The position numbers were made by a program, and so were the translations under genes. DNA of 64,000 bases, from assembly GCA_964563545.1 (NCBI GenBank), contig CAZLXB010000006.1, forward strand, positions 32,979-96,978. Direction: 5' to 3'. This document shows, piece after piece, positions 58,475 through 64,000 of the stretch. The notes beneath the pieces are model-generated. The model did no database searches. It saw only the letters and a list, made by a program, of their open reading frames with translations, and was not told the origin of the DNA. Position 1 is the stretch's first letter; every line of letters begins with the position of its first letter. This DNA comes from Casp-actino8 sp964563545 (GTDB lineage: Bacteria; Actinomycetota; Acidimicrobiia; Acidimicrobiales; Ilumatobacteraceae).

Positions 58475-59401
58475 ATGGTGGCCGGAACACAGGTGCAGGC
58501 AGAGTCGAGGCGGCCCGAGATGACCGTCGGTGTGGCCCTGCCCCAGATGGCCACCGGTCTCGACCGCAACCGTCTGGTCGCCTGGTGCCGAGGGATCGAC
58601 GAAGGCCCGTTCTCGAGCGTGTCGGCCGGTGAGCGGATCACCTTCCACAACCTGGACGGTTTCACCTTGTGTTCGGCCGCCGCTGCTCTGACCGAACGCG
58701 TGCGAATCCTCGTCAACGTCGCCGTACTGCCGTGGCATGCGCCGGCGTTGGTGGCCAAGGAACTGGCGTCGATGGACGTCGTTTCGGGTGGCCGGGTCGA
58801 CGTTGCCGTGGGTGTGGGTGGTCGCCAACAGGACTACGCCGCGCTCGGTTCACCTTTTGCCGGGCGACATCGCCGACTCGATGACGCCGTTCGGGAACTG
58901 AGGCGGCTCTGGGCGGGTGGCGCGGCCGCCGATGGCGAACCCGTCGGACCGGTACCGATCCAGGCCGGTGGACCACCGATCATGGCGTCGGCCATGGGTC
59001 CGAAGTCGTTGACCCGCGCCGCGCAGTGGGCGATCGGTGTGAGTGGATTCACGTTGCTGGGCGACGCGAGCGAAGCGGCGAGATTGTTCCGCGCCACCGA
59101 GGCCGCCTGGCGCGAAGGTGGACGTACCGACGCGCCACGTCTCGTGACCGGTTCGTTCGTGGCTCTCGGCGAGCGGGCGAAGGAGAACCTACGCGGTTTC
59201 GCCGAGGCGTATCTCGAGGTGTTCTCACCCGAGTTGGCCAAGGGGTTGGCCGAGAAGATGCCGCTGCACGATGCGAGTGCGCTGGTCGACCTGCTCGATG
59301 CGGTGGAGGATGCGGGAGCCCACGAATTCATCGTGGTGCCGGCGACGAGCGATCCGCGGATGCTCGATCGTCTCGCCGACGCAGTCGCGTCGCGACGCTG
59401 A
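58475..59401 (+). CDS. LLM class F420-dependent oxidoreductase
   Basis: The 308-residue luciferase-like protein has MTVGVALPQMATGLDRN, a typical first strand, FSSVSAGERITFHN, SGGRVDVAVGVGGRQQDYAALG in the cofactor loop and PIQAGGPPIMASAMGPKSLTRAA. These fit F420-dependent oxidoreductases, but the subgroup is unclear. ATG at 58475 follows GGGGGA; an internal ATG giving MTVGVALPQM is an alternative. It diverges from the amidohydrolase-FadD3 operon across operator site 6, so it may be co-regulated. It converges on the TauE/SafE gene with 1 bp between. Confidence 0.85.
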   Translation: MVAGTQVQAESRRPEMTVGVALPQMATGLDRNRLVAWCRGIDEGPFSSVSAGERITFHNLDGFTLCSAAAALTERVRILVNVAVLPWHAPALVAKELASMDVVSGGRVDVAVGVGGRQQDYAALGSPFAGRHRRLDDAVRELRRLWAGGAAADGEPVGPVPIQAGGPPIMASAMGPKSLTRAAQWAIGVSGFTLLGDASEAARLFRATEAAWREGGRTDAPRLVTGSFVALGERAKENLRGFAEAYLEVFSPELAKGLAEKMPLHDASALVDLLDAVEDAGAHEFIVVPATSDPRMLDRLADAVASRR

Positions 59402-59402
59402 G

Positions 59403-60176
59403 TCAGCTCGTCCGCAGATCGCGGATCATGCGGGCGGCGACGATCAGCACGAGCGTGGCGAACAAGGCGTTCGACACGTCCTTGCTCATGTAGTCGGCGA
59501 TCGTGCCACCCAGGATCGCGGTCGGGACACCAGCCAGGCCGACGATGGCCGCGACCCGATGGTCGATGTTCTTACTCAACGAGTTGCGCCACGTGCCGAT
59601 GATCGAGGTGGGAAGAATGACGGCCGCCGAGGTTCCCTTGGCGATCACCGGAAGTTCGCTGAAGGCGACGATCATCACGGGCACCATGACCACTCCGCCA
59701 CCGATGCCGAGAAGCCCGGCCAACACGCCGGTCACGAAACCGATGATCACCAGCGCGACGGCGGCGACCCACATGATCTCGCTTCGGCCGTCGGCTTCGG
59801 TCGGGATGTACAGACGCACTGCGGTGGCGAAGAGCACCGTGGCGAAGAGGTAGCCGAGGGTCTTACGGGGCAGGACGTGGATCAGCTTGGTGCCGTACAC
59901 CGCACCGATCACGGCGCCGATGGCCAACCACAGCGCCATGACCCAGTCGACGTTGTCGTGACTCCAGTAGGTGAGAAGGCTCGAGATCGAGATCGGCAGG
60001 ACGGCGCCGAGGGACGTGCCGCTCGCGCGCCGGGAGTCGAGTTTCAGGACCAGGATGAGCGCCGGCACCACGAGGATTCCGCCGCCAACGCCAAAGAGCC
60101 CCGACAAGAGACCGGCCATGACACCGACGGCGATGGTCGGCGTGAGGGGCGCACGCGAGGCGGCGTCGGTGGTCAT
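59403..60176 (-). CDS. TauE/SafE family membrane permease
   Basis: The 257-residue membrane protein has about eight hydrophobic segments and the duplicated motif GLLSGLFGVGGGILVVP and GVLAGLLGIGGGVVMVP that marks the TauE/SafE family. Members export sulfite, sulfonates or organic acids, or import them. A TAGAAC hexamer 6 nt before the ATG and no ribosome-binding site suggest a leaderless mRNA. It diverges from the SurE-like lipoprotein gene. Confidence 0.92.
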   Translation of the reverse strand: MTTDAASRAPLTPTIAVGVMAGLLSGLFGVGGGILVVPALILVLKLDSRRASGTSLGAVLPISISSLLTYWSHDNVDWVMALWLAIGAVIGAVYGTKLIHVLPRKTLGYLFATVLFATAVRLYIPTEADGRSEIMWVAAVALVIIGFVTGVLAGLLGIGGGVVMVPVMIVAFSELPVIAKGTSAAVILPTSIIGTWRNSLSKNIDHRVAAIVGLAGVPTAILGGTIADYMSKDVSNALFATLVLIVAARMIRDLRTS

Positions 60177-60182
60177 CGTTCT

Positions 60183-60188
60183 GTTCTA
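60183..60188 (-). promoter_or_regulatory. Leaderless -10 TAGAAC, TauE/SafE gene
   Basis: TAGAAC ends 6 nt before the ATG at 60176. The last base departs from the usual T. Confidence 0.4.
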
Positions 60189-60242
60189 GCCTGTGGCCAA
60201 GTCGCACCGTCGTTTCACGGTCGCATCATCCGAGGGGGAGAG

Positions 60243-61130
60243 ATGTCGCGTCGTTGGGGTTTTGTGTTGGTCGGTTCGCTGGCTCTGGCGTCGCTGACCG
60301 GGTGTGGAGGTGACGACTCGGGTGTGGCCGAGGCTGCGCTCGACACCGCGGCCGCATCGACCGATGTCGCGGCGTCGAGTCCGCCGGCTTCGGAGGCGGC
60401 TCCGGTCACCGAAGCCCCGGTCGTTCTGCGCATCCTCGTGACCAACGACGACGGAGTCGGGGCCGATGGCATCGATGCGATCGTGCAAGGTCTCCTCACA
60501 CTCGAGAACGTCGAAGTCACGGTCGTTGCTCCGCTCGAGAATCAAAGCGGTACCGGTGGCCAGACGACCGACGGAGAACTCGTGGTCACCGACACCACGA
60601 CCAAGAGCGGCTATCCGGCCAAGGCCGTGGCGGGCTTCCCGGCTGATTCCATCGTGTGGGCCATCGATCAGGGTGGCATCGACTTCGTCCCCGACCTCGT
60701 GGTGTCGGGCATCAACGCCGGGCAGAACTACAGCAGCGAGATCATCCCCTTCTCGGGAACCGTCGGGGCGGCACGCGCGGCGGCGGCGCGCGGTATCCCG
60801 TCGCTGGCGCTGAGTCAGGGACTGGGAGACCCCATCGACTTCCCGAGTGGAGTCGCGGCCGGACTCGCGTGGATCGAGAGCAATGCGGAGGCAATTCTCG
60901 CTGACAGCGCAACGATCGACTCGTTCACCAACATCAACATCCCGACCTGTGCGCCGGGCACGACCGTCCGCGGAACCGTCGAGGTGCCGGTGGCCTCGCT
61001 CGCCGGGTCCGACTACGACACCCAGGACTGCGCGTCGACCGCCGAGGCCACTTCCGATGTGACCGGATTCCAATCCGGATTCGTCACGGTGAGTCAGTTG
61101 CCGGTGAAGGGTGCGCCCTTCACCGACTGA
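60243..61130 (+). CDS. SurE-like nucleotidase/phosphatase lipoprotein
   Basis: The 295-residue protein has a lipoprotein signal peptide with lipobox LTGC (Cys21), a Ser/Ala/Pro/Glu-rich linker to about 60, and a SurE domain. The domain carries the metal motif LVTNDDGVGADGI (Asp69-Asp70), NQSGTGG, VSGINAGQNY and FSGTVGAARAA. SurE is normally a cytosolic 5'/3'-nucleotidase and polyphosphatase. A lipid-anchored extracellular form would act as a secreted phosphatase for scavenging phosphate. GGGGGAG precedes the ATG. The C-terminal domain (CAPGTTVRG, DTQDCAS) has Cys pairs that could form disulfides outside the cell. Confidence 0.88.
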   Translation: MSRRWGFVLVGSLALASLTGCGGDDSGVAEAALDTAAASTDVAASSPPASEAAPVTEAPVVLRILVTNDDGVGADGIDAIVQGLLTLENVEVTVVAPLENQSGTGGQTTDGELVVTDTTTKSGYPAKAVAGFPADSIVWAIDQGGIDFVPDLVVSGINAGQNYSSEIIPFSGTVGAARAAAARGIPSLALSQGLGDPIDFPSGVAAGLAWIESNAEAILADSATIDSFTNINIPTCAPGTTVRGTVEVPVASLAGSDYDTQDCASTAEATSDVTGFQSGFVTVSQLPVKGAPFTD

Positions 61131-62087
61131 TCACGAGAGAGGGGCGAGTACCGAGCTCGCGACCCGTCGGCGGTGCCACACCGGATCGCCGTAGGCGCGT
61201 CCGAGCGCCCACGCCTTCTTCATGAAGAGTTGAAGGTCGGCTTCCCAGGTGTAGCCGATTCCGCCGTGCACCTGCATCGAACCTCGACTCGCGCGATACG
61301 CAGCTTCGCTCGCCAACGCCTTGGCCATGCTCGCGTCGCGACCCGCCGTCGGTGATTCGGTGCTGAGACTCCAGGCGGCGCGGTAGGTGGGCGCTTTGGC
61401 GAATTCGACTTTCAAGAGCGCGTCCGACATCAGATGTTTGACGGCCTGGAACGATCCGATCGGTTTGCCGAACTGCTCGCGTTGACGGGCGTAGTCGGCG
61501 GCGATGTCGATCATCCGCTCACCGAGGCCGATCAGATACGCGGCCGTGGCCACGGCCATCGAGTCGCGCAGCCGATCGGTTGCGGTGAGGAGTGGCGAAC
61601 GCTGTCCGCCCGATACCGAGAAGATCCGGCGGCCACCATCGATCCCATGAACGTCTTCGATCTCGAATCCGGTGAGGACTGACCCGTCGTACACGATCGT
61701 GGACGCCACGTGGGCATGCGCTACGTAAGGCGATTCATCGATGGCCGCCGTGGCGATGGATCGCCCGTCGACCACCGAGGGCTCGATCGTCGCCAGGAGC
61801 GGAGCTCCCACGACCATGTGTTCGAGCACCGGACCGGGTACTCCGGCTCGGCCGAGTTCCTGGAACAAGAGAACCGCGTCCACGAGCGATCCACCCATGC
61901 CGCCATCGGCCTCGGGTACGAGCAATCCGAGAACCCCCATCGCGCCGAGTTGCGACCACAGCCGCGGGAGGTGGCCCGAGTGATCGTCCCATGATTCGCG
62001 GACGGCGCTCGCCGGACACTCGTTGAGGAGAAGGTCACGGAGTCCGTCGGCGAACAGCCGTTGGTCGTCGGTGAAGGAGAATTTCAT
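61131..62087 (-). CDS. Short acyl-CoA dehydrogenase subunit
   Basis: The 318-residue acyl-CoA dehydrogenase family protein is shorter than usual. The N-terminal helical domain is normal (FSFTDDQRLFADGLRDLL), but the mid beta-domain is shrunken and lacks the TEPxAGSD-type FAD motif. The C-terminal domain keeps RQREQFGKPIGSFQAVKHLM and the QVHGGIGYTWEADLQLFMKK segment. This is the layout of short subunits in alpha2-beta2 dehydrogenases such as mycobacterial FadE28-FadE29 type pairs. It follows the longer gene by 9 bp, with GAGGTGA before the ATG. Confidence 0.88.
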   Translation of the reverse strand: MKFSFTDDQRLFADGLRDLLLNECPASAVRESWDDHSGHLPRLWSQLGAMGVLGLLVPEADGGMGGSLVDAVLLFQELGRAGVPGPVLEHMVVGAPLLATIEPSVVDGRSIATAAIDESPYVAHAHVASTIVYDGSVLTGFEIEDVHGIDGGRRIFSVSGGQRSPLLTATDRLRDSMAVATAAYLIGLGERMIDIAADYARQREQFGKPIGSFQAVKHLMSDALLKVEFAKAPTYRAAWSLSTESPTAGRDASMAKALASEAAYRASRGSMQVHGGIGYTWEADLQLFMKKAWALGRAYGDPVWHRRRVASSVLAPLS

Positions 62088-62096
62088 GACTTCACC

Positions 62097-63245
62097 TCAC
62101 ATCCCCTTGGGAAGTTGCAGAACGCGGTCGGCGATGATGTTGCGTTGGATCTCGTTGGTGCCGGCATAGATCGGACCACTCAGCGAGAAGAGGAAACCGT
62201 CGACCCAACGTTCGTGGGGACCGCCCATTCGCTCGGCCTCGGGTCCGAGGATCTGCAAGGCGACCTCATGGATGCGCACGTCCATCTCGCTCCAGAAGAT
62301 CTTGTTCAGACTTGCCTCGGCGCCGATCGGTCGACCCTCGAGCATTCCGGTGACCGTCTGATAGGTGTGCAGTCGGTAACCCTCGGCCTGCATCCAGCAG
62401 TCGGTGACCGCATCGGCGAGAGCGGAGTCGGCCGGGTCGGCGTAGGTGCGCCACAAGTGGACGAGTCGGTTGGCGGCTTCGGAGAAGCGAGCCGGACTGC
62501 GCAGACTCACACCACGTTCGAACCCGGCCGTGGCCATGGCGACGTTCCAGCCCTTGTTCTCCTCGCCGAGTGTGTTCTCCAACGGAACGCGGACATCGTC
62601 GAAGAAGATCTCGGCGAATCCGGTGTCACCGTCGAGTTGGGCAATGGGTCGCACGGTGATCCCGGGTAGATCGAGTGGACAGAGGATGAAGGTGAGACCG
62701 CGGTGACGCTCGGCGGCCGGGTCGGTTCGGAAGATGCCAAAGCACCAGTCGGCCCACACGGCACGACTCGCCCAGATCTTCTGGCCGTTCAGGATCCACG
62801 AGTCGCAGTCTCGCGTGGCCCTGCTGCGGATGCCGGCGAGATCGCTGCCGGCGTTCGGTTCGCTCCATGCCTGCGCCCACACGATCTCACTCGCCGCCAT
62901 GGTCGGGAGGAAACGTTCCTTTTGAGCCTCGGTACCGACTTCCATGATCGTCGGACCCAAGAGGAAGATTCCGTTCTGATTGACGCGACCCGGAGCACCT
63001 GATCGGTAGTACTCCTCCTCGAAGATCAACCACTTGATGTAGTCGGCCCCTCGACCGCCGTACTGCTCGGGCCACGACACGGCCGACCAGCGACCGTCGT
63101 ACAACTTGCGCTCCCATTCGCGATGGAGAGCGAAACCGACCTCGGTGTCGAAACTAGGTAGAGGTTGGGTCGGAACGTGGGCCGTCAGCCACTCGCGCGC
63201 CTCCCGCCGGAAGGCGGCTTCCTCGGTGGTCTCGCGTAAATCCAT
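62097..63245 (-). CDS. Long acyl-CoA dehydrogenase subunit
   Basis: The 382-residue acyl-CoA dehydrogenase has FRREAREWLTAHVP, SWPEQYGGRGADYIKWLIFEEEYYR, the FAD/substrate motif WAQAWSEPNAGSDLAGIRSRA and the C-terminal SGPIYAGTNEIQRNIIADRVLQLP. It pairs with the short subunit just downstream. Such long/short pairs form heterotetramers acting on bulky, often steroid side-chain, acyl-CoAs in studied mycobacteria. A TAGGTT hexamer at 63255-63260 lies 9 nt before the ATG. It diverges from the acyltransferase gene. Confidence 0.9.
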   Translation of the reverse strand: MDLRETTEEAAFRREAREWLTAHVPTQPLPSFDTEVGFALHREWERKLYDGRWSAVSWPEQYGGRGADYIKWLIFEEEYYRSGAPGRVNQNGIFLLGPTIMEVGTEAQKERFLPTMAASEIVWAQAWSEPNAGSDLAGIRSRATRDCDSWILNGQKIWASRAVWADWCFGIFRTDPAAERHRGLTFILCPLDLPGITVRPIAQLDGDTGFAEIFFDDVRVPLENTLGEENKGWNVAMATAGFERGVSLRSPARFSEAANRLVHLWRTYADPADSALADAVTDCWMQAEGYRLHTYQTVTGMLEGRPIGAEASLNKIFWSEMDVRIHEVALQILGPEAERMGGPHERWVDGFLFSLSGPIYAGTNEIQRNIIADRVLQLPKGM

Positions 63246-63329
63246 GCGCGGAGAAACCTAGTCGTCGACCGCAGACGATGCTTCCTTCGGCGCGAAGGTC
63301 GCGCCCGGGTGCCGTTCGAGTCGAGGAAT

Positions 63330-63335
63330 TAGAAT
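63330..63335 (+). promoter_or_regulatory. Leaderless -10 TAGAAT, acyltransferase gene
   Basis: TAGAAT ends 6 nt before the GTG at 63342. Confidence 0.6.
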
Positions 63336-63341
63336 GACGTC

Positions 63342-64000
63342 GTGGGGGAGCAGGCTGGATCGACGTTGCCCTACGTCCCGGGTATCGATGGTCTGCGAGC
63401 GGTGGCGGTGCTCGCCGTGCTGGCATTCCATCTCGAGATTTCCGGCTTCGACGGCGGATTCCTCGGAGTGTCGCTCTTCTTCACGTTGTCGGGGTTCTTG
63501 ATCACCCAATTGCTCGTCGGTGAGCACGCGGCGACCGGTCGCGTCTCGCTCCGGCGATTCTGGGGCCGTCGATTCCGTCGACTCATGCCGGCCGCGTTGA
63601 TTGGCCTCGTTGCGGTTGCCATCGTGAGCCTCGCGTCGGAGATCTTCGACGGACCTCGATTACGTGGTGATCTGCTCGCCGGCGTGGGGTACGCAGCCAA
63701 TTGGAGATTCGCGTTCGGTTCGCAGTCGTACACGGAACTCTTCACGACCACGCCCTCGCCGATCCAACATTTCTGGTCGCTGGCGATCGAGGAGCAGTTC
63801 TATGTGTTGTTCCCGTTGCTCATGGCGGCCGCGTTGTGGTGCTCCAGTCGACGGCAGAGTCCAACAGCACGTCGCCTCGTCGGGCCGATCGGACTCGTCA
63901 CGATTCTCCTGGCGACCAGTGTCGCCGCCGGACTCGTGACCGCTTCGAAAGATCTCGTGTACTACGGCACTCACACTCGGGCCGCCGAACTTCTCGTCGG
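63342..64000 (+). CDS. Acyltransferase-3 (OafA-like) family protein, 3'-truncated
   Basis: The gene runs off the right edge; 219 codons are visible. The N-terminus YVPGIDGLRAVAVLAVLAFHL is the acyltransferase-3 signature with the proposed catalytic His, followed by GGFLGVSLFFTLSGFLIT, RRFWGRRFRRLMPA and PIQHFWSLAIEEQFYVLFPLL. Several membrane helices are visible. Such proteins add acetyl or other acyl groups to cell-surface sugars or lipids. GTG 63342 is placed by TAGAAT 6 nt upstream. Many members carry a C-terminal SGNH domain, which would lie beyond the window. Confidence 0.93.
   Translation, partial: MGEQAGSTLPYVPGIDGLRAVAVLAVLAFHLEISGFDGGFLGVSLFFTLSGFLITQLLVGEHAATGRVSLRRFWGRRFRRLMPAALIGLVAVAIVSLASEIFDGPRLRGDLLAGVGYAANWRFAFGSQSYTELFTTTPSPIQHFWSLAIEEQFYVLFPLLMAAALWCSSRRQSPTARRLVGPIGLVTILLATSVAAGLVTASKDLVYYGTHTRAAELLV

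Noticed and set aside
1..64000. tRNA, rRNA, riboswitch, prophage or insertion-sequence features
   Set aside because: No cloverleaf-like clusters, transposase or integrase genes, or conserved riboswitch cores were recognised. A covariance-model scan would be needed to exclude small RNAs.

Overview
The window is a dense stretch of high-GC chromosome with about 60 protein genes and no gene-free interval longer than about 190 bases. The gene content points to an actinobacterium. It has a mycothiol conjugate amidase, four F420-type luciferase-like oxidoreductases, the actinobacterial imuA'/imuB/dnaE2 mutagenesis genes behind mycobacterial-type SOS boxes, and many promoters placed 6-7 nt before the start codon (leaderless mRNAs). 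The mix of acyl-CoA catabolism, amidohydrolases and F420 enzymes would suit an Acidimicrobiia lineage, but that rank is inference. No rRNA, tRNA, CRISPR array, insertion sequence or prophage was seen.

Left catabolic block (1-24.2 kb). It holds SDR dehydrogenases, an enoyl-CoA hydratase, F420 oxidoreductases, an aldehyde dehydrogenase, a D-aminoacylase-type amidohydrolase, two related acyl-CoA synthetases, an Fe-S/FMN/FAD dienoyl-CoA-reductase-like enzyme, a quinone oxidoreductase and a SnoaL-like protein. In its middle (6.6-13.3 kb) is an unusual transporter: a LivK-type lipoprotein diverging from two giant fusions, MFS-LivF and LivH-LivM-LivG.

Central block (24.2-49.5 kb), mostly housekeeping and stress genes: selD, rnhB, an acyl-CoA dehydrogenase, an Nfu_N-like protein, a CarH/LitR-like B12-binding regulator, imuA'-imuB, dnaE2, a LysE exporter, Nudix enzymes, small zinc-ribbon and membrane proteins, a rhomboid protease, a second acyl-CoA dehydrogenase, a GGDEF-EAL protein, a PEBP lipoprotein, mca, a YdjC-type deacetylase, a nuclease, a thiolase and nudC.

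Right catabolic block (49.5-63.2 kb): an F420 oxidoreductase, a six-gene-scale operon (Zn alcohol dehydrogenase, acyl-CoA synthetase, two SDRs, TetR), an amidohydrolase plus FadD3-like synthetase pair, another F420 oxidoreductase, a TauE/SafE permease, a SurE-like lipoprotein and a long/short acyl-CoA dehydrogenase pair. A truncated acyltransferase-3 gene ends the window.

The two catabolic blocks are tied together by one palindrome, TCTGAC-N5-GTCAGA, found in six promoter regions (one degenerate) and not noticed in the central block. It sits over -35, -10 or start regions, as expected for a repressor. The TetR gene ends one operon that carries it, so it is the natural candidate regulator. Together the genes look like import, CoA activation, beta-oxidation and ring or side-chain reduction of a hydrophobic carboxylic acid, perhaps steroid- or terpenoid-like. 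The substrate cannot be read from sequence alone.
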